DNA from: Actinomycetota bacterium
GTDB lineage: Bacteria; Actinomycetota; Acidimicrobiia; Spongiisociales; ZC4RG35
Direction: 5' to 3'
Assembly: GCA_003242515.1 (NCBI GenBank)
Contig: QGUS01000142.1
Span: forward strand, 1-5,056
Length of the DNA: 5,056 bases
In this document: piece after piece, positions 1 to 5,056 of the stretch
How the letters are laid out: every line of letters begins with the position of its first letter
How positions within the stretch are numbered: position 1 is the stretch's first letter
Notes under the pieces: generated by a model
What the model was told of the DNA's origin: nothing
The model's input: only the letters and a program-made list of their open reading frames with translations
Databases searched by the model: none
Translations under genes and position numbers: made by a program

Positions 1-581
1 CCATCCGGCGCTTCGACGGACGGGACACCTCGACCAGGCCCGCGGCGGCGAACGTCGCCGGCGTCCCGACGTGCAGCTCCTCGTCGATCACGTTCTTCAC
101 GGTGATGGGGTATGCCTCGACGGCGCGCGCCCCCCGGCTCCGGGCGTGTGCCACCGCCGCGGCCGCCATCTGCCGGCTGAACCCCCGCCTGCGGTACCCG
201 GCCCTCGTGAACAGGCAGGTGATGGCCCACACGGTCGGGTCGGACCGGTCTTCGTCCCGGCCCTCCCACGGCACGCGGAACACCCGCACCAGGCCCTGGT
301 AGTCACCGCGCGGCTCCAAGGCGCACCACGCCACCGGCTCGGCGCCCAGGTACCCCACCAGACCGGTGGTGTGACTGGAGCCGGGGGTTGCCGCAGTCGG
401 TCTGGTCCCACAACCGGAACATCCGCTCCTCACGCGGGACCGAACGGAACGACTCGCCTGGCTCCAGCTTGTACCGCTGGCACTGGCACACGCTCCCCGT
501 CCCGCGTTCGCCGAAGACCACCTGGAGGTCATCGCACGCCGCGTCGTTGGCGGGGACGATCCGGAGGGTCTCGCCGCTCAT
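1..581 (-). pseudogene. GNAT family N-acetyltransferase, frameshifted, 3' end outside window
   Basis: Predicted acetyl-CoA-dependent N-acetyltransferase; the acceptor substrate is unknown. The ATG at 579-581 opens a frame beginning MSGETLRIVPANDAACDDLQ, with a CQCQ motif at residues 31-35 followed by YKLEPGESF and, near residue 62, DCGNP. That frame then turns into unrelated sequence and stops near 303. Dropping one base from the five-G run at 383-387 (five C on the coding strand) joins it to an open frame running to the left edge. The joined product continues GSSHTTGLVGYLGAEPVAWC, then ITCLFTRAGYRRRGFSR. The segment R130-x-x-G133-x-S135 matches the acetyl-CoA pyrophosphate loop of GNAT enzymes. 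The final visible part, FAAAGLVEVSRPSKRRM, looks like the usual end of this family, so only a few residues appear to be missing. With 193 visible residues the repaired protein has a normal length. It lies downstream of a strong terminator on the same strand, so it probably has its own promoter. Whether the extra base is a mutation or a sequencing error cannot be decided here. Confidence 0.85.
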
Positions 582-620
582 CTGCCCGAACCTACGGGAC
601 GCCCCGGACGGGTGTGGTCC

Positions 621-651
621 GGAAAAGAGGAGCGGGGCCCGAAGGCCCCGC
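621..651 (-). terminator. Rho-independent terminator with UUCG tetraloop
   Basis: On the minus strand an 8-bp perfect GC stem (GCGGGGCC paired with GGCCCCGC, plus-strand arms 632-639 and 644-651) closes a TTCG loop at 640-643. It is followed by TCCTCTTTTCC. C(UUCG)G is an exceptionally stable RNA tetraloop closure. The hairpin lies about 27 bp past the stop codon of the lipoprotein gene and so ends the oxidoreductase-lipoprotein transcript. The T tract is short, as is common in high-GC genomes. Confidence 0.85.
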
Positions 652-677
652 CCCGAAGAACCGAGCGGTGGGTCCGA

Positions 678-1232
678 TCACACCCCGCCGCAGTGCTCCT
701 CGAACCAGGCGGTGATGCGCTCCATGGCCGCCTCGAGCTCGTCGTCGTCCATGATCTCTCCCATGGCGTTGGCGGCCTCTTCCATCTTCTTGATCTGGTC
801 CTCCGTGGGCATCTGGCCCGGCTGCCAGTCGATCTCCGCCATCAGCTCGAAGTACTTCGACATGGCGTCCGCCACGAGCTCGTAGTCGTCCCGGATCTCT
901 GCCGGGGCGAACCTGGCGGCGTCCTTCATCTTCTGGGCCGCGTCCAGCCAGTCGATCTCCTCCGGCATGCTGCCGCCGGCGCTGTCGAGGGTCTCCCCCA
1001 TCTGGCCGGCGCCCTGGCATGCCTCGAGGAAGGCCTCGCCGTCGTCGCCACCAGCCGTCGTGGTGGCCTGGGCCTGGGTCGTGGTCGTCTGGGCGGCGGT
1101 CGTGGTGGTGGCGTCCCCACCGGTCACGGCCGTCGTGCTGGTGGTGTCGTCGCCGCCGGATGCTCCGCCGCCGCATGCGGCGAGCAGGGCCATGACGGCG
1201 AGCAGGGCAGAGAACTTGCGCAGATGTCTCAC
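678..1232 (-). CDS. Small secreted lipoprotein, function unknown
   Basis: Protein of 184 residues starting at a GTG (1230-1232), with a GGGGG purine run about 8 bases upstream as a weak ribosome binding site. The N-terminus MRHLRKFSALLAVMALLAAC is a typical lipoprotein signal: basic n-region, hydrophobic core and lipobox L17-A18-A19-C20, so C20 is probably lipidated and the protein anchored outside the membrane. Residues 21-65 are a Gly/Thr/Ala-rich, unstructured linker with several TTT or TTTT runs. Residues 66-184 form an acidic, mostly helical domain rich in Glu, Asp, Met and Ala. It has exactly two cysteines after the lipobox, C72 (EACQ) and C181 (EEHCGGV), placed at its two ends and suited to a disulfide. 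Small actinobacterial lipoproteins ending in a similar E-x-x-CG pattern are common, but I know of no assigned activity. The gene follows the oxidoreductase by 31 bp on the same strand and is probably co-transcribed with it. Lipoprotein nature is well supported; function is not. Confidence 0.9.
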   Translation of the reverse strand: MRHLRKFSALLAVMALLAACGGGASGGDDTTSTTAVTGGDATTTTAAQTTTTQAQATTTAGGDDGEAFLEACQGAGQMGETLDSAGGSMPEEIDWLDAAQKMKDAARFAPAEIRDDYELVADAMSKYFELMAEIDWQPGQMPTEDQIKKMEEAANAMGEIMDDDELEAAMERITAWFEEHCGGV

Positions 1233-1263
1233 GAGAGAACCCCCGATCGGATGTGTCGTCAGC

Positions 1264-1695
1264 CTACGCCGGTTCGATCACGACGATCGGGATCCGGCGG
1301 TCGGTCTTCACTTGATAGTCGTCGTAAGCCGGCCAGATCGATGTCATCTGCTCCCAGAGGAGCGGACGCTCGTCTTCGGAGGCGTCGCGGGCGACCCCGC
1401 GCATCACCTCCGGCCCGACCTGGATCTCGACCTCCGGGTTGGCCTTCAGGTTGAGGTACCACATGGGGTGCTCCGGAGCCCCGCCCTTGGAGGCGACCAC
1501 CACGTAGGCGTCGCCCATCTTCCCGTAGATGAGGGCGGAGCGGCGGAGCTTCCCGGTCTTCCGGCCGCGGGTGGTGAGCAGCAGGGTGGGGACACCCGGC
1601 TTCCACTCGTGGCCCTTCTCGCCGCCGGTCTCCAGGTACTCCCGGATGTGCTCGGCGACCCAGGGGCTGGGGGAGTCGTAGACCTGTTCCGTCAT
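1264..1695 (-). CDS. Nitroreductase/deazaflavin-dependent (F420) oxidoreductase, Ddn-like
   Basis: Member of the split-barrel deazaflavin-dependent nitroreductase family related to mycobacterial Ddn, which uses reduced cofactor F420 for hydride transfer. The natural substrate of this protein cannot be read from sequence. At 143 residues it has the usual length of a compact member. Visible family blocks: residues 21-31 LETGGEKGHEW; residues 36-57 around the conserved T-T-R-G-R-K-T-G stretch, whose basic residues contact the F420 tail in the family; residues 66-83 VVASKGGAPEHPMWYLNL followed by ANPEVEIQVG; and residues 121-142 with W..YDDYQVKTDR and the terminal strand IPIVVIEP. The frame is open further upstream to 1785, but those 30 residues are unlike the family, so I chose the ATG at 1693-1695 (MTEQVYDSPS); an ATG two codons earlier (1701) is also possible. 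It stops at TAG 1264-1266. It is the first gene of an apparent two-gene unit with the lipoprotein and is divergent from the sigma factor. No signal peptide, so cytoplasmic. Confidence 0.92.
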   Translation of the reverse strand: MTEQVYDSPSPWVAEHIREYLETGGEKGHEWKPGVPTLLLTTRGRKTGKLRRSALIYGKMGDAYVVVASKGGAPEHPMWYLNLKANPEVEIQVGPEVMRGVARDASEDERPLLWEQMTSIWPAYDDYQVKTDRRIPIVVIEPA

Positions 1696-1778
1696 GACCA
1701 TCCCGACGGTATCCGGGAGCGTCGCTTTTCCGAAAGGGCCGGGCATACACCAGGGAGACGGTGGAGTGGGCCGGCGCG

Positions 1779-1811
1779 TTGACACGAAGTCGACGTCCGG
1801 GCGGATACGCT
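1779..1811 (+). promoter_or_regulatory. Candidate sigma-70-type promoter for the sigma factor operon
   Basis: A perfect TTGACA -35 hexamer lies at 1779-1784 in the divergent intergenic region. A plausible but weak -10 follows within GGATACGCT at 1803-1811: GATACG has a 19-bp spacer and TACGCT (TAnnnT form) a 21-bp spacer, both longer than the ideal 17. Transcription would begin around 1815-1820, leaving a leader of about 45-50 nt before the GTG start of the sigma factor. The -35 match is seen directly; promoter activity is inferred. Confidence 0.35.
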
Positions 1812-1864
1812 GCGCCCTCGAAGTTCCAGGTCAACCCGGAGACGGTCAGGGCCGTTTCCTAGTT

Positions 1865-2374
1865 GTGAGCGCGAACTTGCGGACCCCGACCGGCTTCGAG
1901 GAGGCCTTCGACGGCCTGTACGCCACGGCCTTCCGCGTCGCGCTCCGTGCCCTGGGCAACCCCACCGCCGCCGAGGACGTGGCCGTGGAGACCCTCGCCC
2001 GGGCCTTTGCCCACTGGGGCAAGATCGGCGACCAGCCCTGGCGTGAGGGGTGGGTGGTCCGGGTGGCCTCCAACCTCGCCTTCGACGCCGCCCGGGCCCG
2101 CAGCCGCTTCTCCGATACACCACCCGAGGAGACCGGGCGCGAGGACGAGGACGTGGCGGCACGCGTCTCCCTCGCCCAGGAGCTGGCCCGGCTGCCCCGC
2201 CGTCAGAGGGAGGTGCTGGCGCTCCGGCACCTGGCAGGTCACTCCGAGGCGGAGACCGCCGAGGTGCTTCGTGTCTCCGAGGGGTCGGTGAAGACCCACC
2301 TGCACCGGGGCCTCGCCGCCATGAGGAGCAGGTTGGGCGTCGAGATGGGAGGGATGACCGGTGATGTCCGATAA
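1865..2374 (+). CDS. ECF-type RNA polymerase sigma factor (sigma-70 family)
   Basis: Alternative sigma factor of 169 residues with only the two ECF domains. Region 2 spans roughly residues 6-80: GFEEAFDGLYATAFRVALRA, then GNPTAAEDVAVETLARAFAHW (the AED/ETL stretch is the core-binding and -10-recognition helix area) and WVVRVASNLAFDAAR. Region 4 spans about residues 98-155: LAQELARLPRRQREVLALRH followed by the helix-turn-helix HSEAETAEVLRVSEGSVKTHLHRGLAAMR, which reads the -35 element. The frame is open back to 1694, but the upstream 57 residues look non-coding, so I chose the GTG at 1865 (MSANLRTPTGFEEAF). No good Shine-Dalgarno precedes it; a TTG at 1877 is an alternative. It stops at TAA 2372-2374, inside the start of the next gene (11-14 nt overlap), so the two are probably translationally coupled. 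The target regulon is not visible; the partner gene suggests envelope-linked control. Confidence 0.92.
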   Translation: MSANLRTPTGFEEAFDGLYATAFRVALRALGNPTAAEDVAVETLARAFAHWGKIGDQPWREGWVVRVASNLAFDAARARSRFSDTPPEETGREDEDVAARVSLAQELARLPRRQREVLALRHLAGHSEAETAEVLRVSEGSVKTHLHRGLAAMRSRLGVEMGGMTGDVR

Positions 2375-3452
2375 GTGGCCCTCTCCCAGCCCGCGCGACG
2401 AGGTCCTCTCCCGGGTGGTGACCCGGGGACTGCGGATCCGCCTGATCAACCGGGTCGTCGCGGTCGCCCTTGCCGTGAGCGCGGTCGGTGCCGGAGTCGC
2501 GGTCGGCTACTCGGGGATCCTCCCGTTCGGGACCGCCGCCCCGGTGACGGGCGGGTCCCTCCCGTACTACCTGTGCCCCGCCACCGGTGAGGCCGGGGAG
2601 TTCCACCATGGCGATCGGGTCCTGGTCACCGGCGTCGACGCCTCCGGCAACTGGCTCCAGGTCAGGGACCCCGCGGCGCTGGAGCGGCGGGTGTGGGTCC
2701 AGCGGGAGGCCGTCGATCCGGACTCCGAGCTCGACACGCCCGTGGCAGAGTGCTCCACCGACGTCCGCCGTCTCGAGGTGCTCGTGCCGGAGGAGTCGAC
2801 CACCACGACCCTCCCCGAAGGGACCACGACCACGGTCCCTGAGGAGACGACCACAACGACGGTCCCCGCGACGACCACGAGCACCGCGGGCCCGACCACT
2901 ACCACCCGTCCGCAGACGACCACGACGACCACCCCCGCCACCACCACGACCACGACCGCACCGGCTGCCCCCGTGGTGGCGTCGGTGTCGGCCAACCCGG
3001 GAACGATCAAGGAGCAGTGGTCAGGGATCTGTGTGGACGGGTCGTTCACCTCCACGATCACCGCCCAGGTCTCCAATGCGACCTCGGTGACCATGAGCTG
3101 GGACGTCGGTCCCCAGCCCCGCAGCACGGAGCCGGAGCCCATCGACGTCGACACCTACCGTGAGGTCCACGACCTGTTCTGGATGGACCTCTGCTACGGG
3201 CATCCCTATCGCCTGTCCTTCATGGCGGTCGACGAGGACGGGAACGAGCTCGACCTGCGGGCCATCGCCGGCGGCGCCCGCACCACCTACCCCGGGTACG
3301 GCTACCTCCAGCTGAGCGGCGTCGGGGTGCGCCAGTACTCGGTGACCGTCACCCTGGACCGTCTCGGCGACGGCGTCGAGGCGCAGCGTCTGGACGTCAC
3401 CATCGACGGCATGACCGTCCCGTTCCGGGCGCCGGGCGCGACGCCGGGGTGA
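2361..3452 (+). CDS. Single-pass membrane protein with SH3-like domain and Thr-rich stalk; putative sigma-factor partner
   Basis: Protein of 363 residues. A GGGAGGGA ribosome binding site (2347-2354) lies 6-7 nt before GTG 2361 and 9-10 nt before ATG 2364; either may start. Order: short basic cytoplasmic segment (residues 1-31, with DEVLSRVVTRGLRIRLINR); one transmembrane helix (about 32-54, VVAVALAVSAVGAGVAVGY); an SH3b-like beta domain (about 66-131, with LPYYLCPATG, GDRVLVTGVDASGNWLQVRD and RRVWVQREAV) flanked by C72 and C131; a Thr-rich stalk (about 145-200); and a C-terminal beta-rich domain of unknown type (201-363) with C224 and C278. The topology places everything after the helix outside. 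Bacterial SH3 domains often bind peptidoglycan. The overlap with the sigma gene suggests regulation of that sigma factor, with the cytoplasmic tail as the contact; this is inference, since no HxxxCxxC zinc anti-sigma motif is present. The frame continues past the TGA at 3450-3452 for 95 coding-like codons, so this may be a truncated form. Confidence 0.8.
   Translation: MMSDKWPSPSPRDEVLSRVVTRGLRIRLINRVVAVALAVSAVGAGVAVGYSGILPFGTAAPVTGGSLPYYLCPATGEAGEFHHGDRVLVTGVDASGNWLQVRDPAALERRVWVQREAVDPDSELDTPVAECSTDVRRLEVLVPEESTTTTLPEGTTTTVPEETTTTTVPATTTSTAGPTTTTRPQTTTTTTPATTTTTTAPAAPVVASVSANPGTIKEQWSGICVDGSFTSTITAQVSNATSVTMSWDVGPQPRSTEPEPIDVDTYREVHDLFWMDLCYGHPYRLSFMAVDEDGNELDLRAIAGGARTTYPGYGYLQLSGVGVRQYSVTVTLDRLGDGVEAQRLDVTIDGMTVPFRAPGATPG
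2799..2960 (+). repeat. Low-complexity Thr-codon tract (ACC/ACG) encoding the stalk
   Basis: About 160 bp of imperfect ACC/ACG repeats encode residues 147-200, made of T runs of four to six separated by LPEG, VPEE, VPA, AGP, RPQ and PA. It is a hydrophilic extended linker typical of actinobacterial surface proteins and probably a site for O-glycosylation or wall spanning. A similar but shorter tract lies in the lipoprotein gene (about 1053-1145, minus strand). Such repeats are prone to length change by slippage and to misassembly. Confidence 0.85.
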
Positions 3453-3740
3453 CGTCCGTCTTCCCTCGGGCCGTACGAGGCGTACAGGGAGGTCCGCAAC
3501 CACGGCGGCCGGCCGATCACCCTGGGCGACACCGTGCTGGTCGGGGTGAACGTCGGCGGAACCGGGATCGGAGGTAGCTGCGGGGCCGGCGCCTCGGTCG
3601 AGGTCTGGGAGACGGTCTCGCTGACCGACCTGCTCTCGCCCGGCGGTGTGACCCTGTCCTACGACGCAGCGGACGCCCGGTTCATGGTCAGGATCTCCGA
3701 CGTGGCCCTCGCCGGCTCGTTCACGCCGCCTGGCGGTTGA
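3453..3740 (+). pseudogene. In-frame C-terminal extension of the membrane protein, separated by a TGA
   Basis: Directly after the TGA at 3450-3452, the same frame stays open for 95 codons to TGA 3738-3740. The codons are strongly G/C-ending like the neighbours, and the product (RPSSLGPYEAYREVRNHGG, then ITLGDTVLVGVNVGGTGIGG, a single Cys in SCGAG, and MVRISDVALAGSF near the end) reads as a beta-rich secreted domain. No ATG, GTG or TTG occurs before GTG 3534, by which point the coding signal has already run 27 codons, and no ribosome binding site is seen there. The simplest reading is that this is the remainder of one longer protein of about 459 residues, cut by a nonsense change or a base-call error. 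Alternatives are stop readthrough or a separate short gene beginning at 3534 (68 residues). A YREV motif recurs here and near residue 266 of the main protein, a weak hint of a duplicated domain. Confidence 0.65.
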
Positions 3741-3744
3741 CCTT

Positions 3745-4488
3745 TCAGAGCCGCCCGGCCTCGATGATCCGCTGCAGGAACTGGCGGGTCCGTGGGTGCT
3801 CGGGGTGGCCGAACACCTGCTCCGGCGGCCCCTCCTCGACGATCCGGGCCTGGTCGAGGAAGTAGACGCGGTCGGCCACGTCGCGGGCGAATCCCATCTC
3901 ATGGGTGACGATCACCATCGTCAGGCCCTGCTCCTTCAGCTCCCGGATCACCGAGAGCACGTCTCCGACGATCTCGGGGTCGAGGGCGGCCGTGATCTCG
4001 TCGAGGAGCAACACCTCGGGGTCGGTGACCAGGGCGCGGGCGATGGCGACGCGCTGCTGCTGTCCCGACGACAGCTTGTCCGGGTACTGCTTCGCCAGGT
4101 CGGCGACGGCGAACCGTCCCAGGACGTCCATGGCCCGCTCCTCGGCCTCGGCCCGGTCCACGCCGTGGACCCTGCGGGGGGCGAGGGTGACGTTGTCGAG
4201 GACGTTGAGATGGGGGAAGAGGTTGTAGGACTGGAAGACGATCCCGACCCGCTTGGGCAGCTCGTTGCCGCCGAGGGAGGGGTCGCTGATCGAGACGCCG
4301 TCGAGGAGGATGTCCCCGTAGTCGAAGGGCACCAGCCGGTTGATGCAGCGGAGCAGGGTCGACTTGCCGGAGCCCGAGGGGCCGATCAGGACGACCACCT
4401 CGTGCTCGTCGACGCCCATGTTTACGCCGTGGAGGACGAGCCGCTCCCCGTAGTACTTGGTCAGGTTCCGGACCTCGATGCGTCTCAT
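3745..4488 (-). CDS. Polar amino acid ABC transporter ATP-binding protein
   Basis: Cytoplasmic ATPase of an amino acid importer of the GlnQ/HisP/ArtP type, powering uptake through the permease encoded just upstream. It has 247 residues from ATG 4486-4488; a GTG three bases earlier (4491) is possible. All nucleotide-binding motifs are present (numbered from the GTG): Walker A G37-PSGSGKS, Q-loop Q87 in IVFQSYNLFPH, signature LSSGQQQR at 140-147, Walker B VLLLDE at 160-165, D-loop AALD at 168-171 and switch histidine H197 in IVTHEMGFA. The family-typical NLFPHLNVLDNVTLAP and C-terminal GPPEQVFGHPEHPRTRQFL are also present. One oddity is Ile after the catalytic Glu (DEITAALD), where the family normally has Pro (DEPTSALD). 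An AGAGGA ribosome binding site (4496-4501) lies within the permease end and the stop/start overlap is TGATG, so translation is coupled. The exact amino acid cannot be told; the substrate-binding protein is not in the window. Confidence 0.95.
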   Translation of the reverse strand: MRRIEVRNLTKYYGERLVLHGVNMGVDEHEVVVLIGPSGSGKSTLLRCINRLVPFDYGDILLDGVSISDPSLGGNELPKRVGIVFQSYNLFPHLNVLDNVTLAPRRVHGVDRAEAEERAMDVLGRFAVADLAKQYPDKLSSGQQQRVAIARALVTDPEVLLLDEITAALDPEIVGDVLSVIRELKEQGLTMVIVTHEMGFARDVADRVYFLDQARIVEEGPPEQVFGHPEHPRTRQFLQRIIEAGRL

Positions 4489-5056
4489 CACATGGTCCTC
4501 TGGAGACGCCGCTCCTGGTCACGCCGGGTGGCCCAGTCGGCGAGACGGGCCATGGGGATGCTGGCCACCATGAAGAGGATGGCCGCCCCGATCAGGCTGG
4601 AGTAGTTGAAGGTCTGCGCCGTGTAGATGCGGGCCTCGCGGACCGCTTCACGCACTCCGATCACGGTGAGCAGGGCGACGTCCTTCTGCAGTGCAACTGC
4701 CAAGTTGAGGAGCGCGGGGACCACGTTCCGGACCGCCTGGGGGAGGATGGCGTGGCGGAGGGTCTGCCACTGCGTCAGGCCCAGGGCCTTGGCCGCGGCC
4801 CGCTGCGAGTCGTGGACCGCCTCGATGCCCGACCGGTACACCTCGGCGGTGTAGGCGACGTAGCTGAGGATGAGGGCGACGCTGCCCCAGAAGAGGCTCG
4901 AGTTGGGGACGCCTTCGAGCTGGAGGGCGGGTACGCCGAGACCGAGCAGCAGCAGCAGCAGCAGGGCCGGCAGCCGCCTGAAGATGTCGATGTAGAGGAT
5001 GGAGAACATCCGGAAGGGGGCGAACCAGGGTCCCCGGAGGGATCTCAACCCGGCGA
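4488..5056 (-). CDS. Polar amino acid ABC transporter permease, 5' end missing
   Basis: Membrane subunit of a His/Glu/Gln/Arg-type importer (HisM/GlnP family). The frame is open to the right edge, so the N-terminus, including the first one or two membrane helices, lies outside. The TTG at 5048 is probably internal because family similarity (WFAPFR...YIDIFRRLPAL) starts at once. The visible 189 codons hold a hydrophobic helix with seven consecutive Leu; a helix FWGSVALILSYVAYTAEVYR; the cytoplasmic EAA-type loop that docks the ATPase (AAAKALG, then ILPQAVR, with the leading Glu replaced by Ala as in many relatives); the segment LQKDVALLTVIGV; and a last helix SLIGAAILFMVASIPMARL before a basic tail. 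The stop TGA at 4488-4490 overlaps the ATPase start. The order permease then ATPase is the standard one; a binding protein or second permease would be expected to the right. Confidence 0.94.
   Translation of the reverse strand, partial: AGLRSLRGPWFAPFRMFSILYIDIFRRLPALLLLLLLGLGVPALQLEGVPNSSLFWGSVALILSYVAYTAEVYRSGIEAVHDSQRAAAKALGLTQWQTLRHAILPQAVRNVVPALLNLAVALQKDVALLTVIGVREAVREARIYTAQTFNYSSLIGAAILFMVASIPMARLADWATRRDQERRLQRTM
4945..4964. repeat. (AGC)6 trinucleotide microsatellite inside the permease gene
   Basis: Six perfect AGC units plus AG on the plus strand, read as consecutive CTG leucine codons on the coding strand, giving seven Leu in a row with the following CTC. It lies in a transmembrane helix, where small changes in Leu number by slippage would stay in frame and might be tolerated. 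Confidence 0.9.

Noticed and set aside
1696..1785. Longer N-terminus for the oxidoreductase (30 extra residues)
   Set aside because: Pro/Arg-rich with no family similarity; MTEQVYDSPS is the usual type of start.
1694..1864. Upstream extension of the sigma factor frame to 1694
   Set aside because: It is open but its residues are unlike sigma factors, and it covers the promoter-like TTGACA and the oxidoreductase start; GTG 1865 fits the family better.
2799..2960. CRISPR-like or tandem repeat array
   Set aside because: Units are imperfect ACC/ACG codons in a coding frame, with no spacers or palindromic repeat.
2567..3154. Minus-strand frame with long Val runs
   Set aside because: The Val runs are the reverse complement of the Thr-codon tract; no start signal or domain.
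3534..3740. Independent 68-residue gene starting at GTG 3534
   Set aside because: No ribosome binding site, and coding signal already begins right after the TGA at 3452 in the same frame; read as a continuation.
3724..3744. Small CGCC/GGCG hairpin before CCTTTC as a terminator
   Set aside because: Only a 4-bp stem inside the last codons and no real T tract; too weak.
3021..3902. Long minus-strand open frame of 293 residues
   Set aside because: It runs antisense to the membrane protein, crosses the convergent junction and overlaps the ATPase; composition looks like a shadow frame.
3796..4605. Long plus-strand open frame of 269 residues
   Set aside because: It is antisense to the ATPase and permease, His/Val/Asp/Gly-rich with no domain logic; a shadow of high-GC codon bias.

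Overview
The window is a gene-dense, very GC-rich stretch with strong G/C preference at third codon positions. It carries an F420-dependent (deazaflavin) oxidoreductase and two exported proteins with long threonine-rich linkers. This combination points to a high-GC actinobacterium, plausibly an Acidimicrobiia-like lineage; that placement is inference from gene content and composition only. No rRNA, tRNA, CRISPR array, phage or insertion-sequence gene was found.

Layout, left to right. (1) Positions 1-581, minus strand: a GNAT N-acetyltransferase whose frame breaks at a run of five G (383-387) and whose last residues lie beyond the left edge. (2) Positions 621-1695, minus strand: an apparent two-gene unit, an F420-dependent oxidoreductase followed 31 bp later by a small lipoprotein, closed by a strong UUCG-loop terminator. 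(3) Positions 1696-1864: a 169-bp divergent promoter region. (4) Positions 1865-3740, plus strand: an ECF-type sigma factor overlapping a single-pass membrane protein with an outside SH3-like domain, a threonine-rich stalk and a C-terminal domain. The membrane protein stops at a TGA (3450-3452), but the same frame stays open and coding-like for 95 more codons to a second TGA at 3738-3740. (5) Positions 3745-5056, minus strand, convergent with the previous unit and only 4 bp away: the ATPase and the permease (5' end missing) of a polar amino acid ABC importer, translationally coupled through a TGATG overlap.

The most interesting unit is the sigma factor and membrane protein pair. Its arrangement fits a sigma factor controlled by a membrane partner that reads the cell envelope, but the partner lacks a recognisable zinc anti-sigma motif and its gene carries an in-frame stop. 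Two broken or interrupted reading frames in 5 kb (GNAT frameshift, in-frame TGA) raise the question of assembly error versus real lesions. The rest is ordinary housekeeping and transport content, and I see no evidence for a wholly new multi-gene system.
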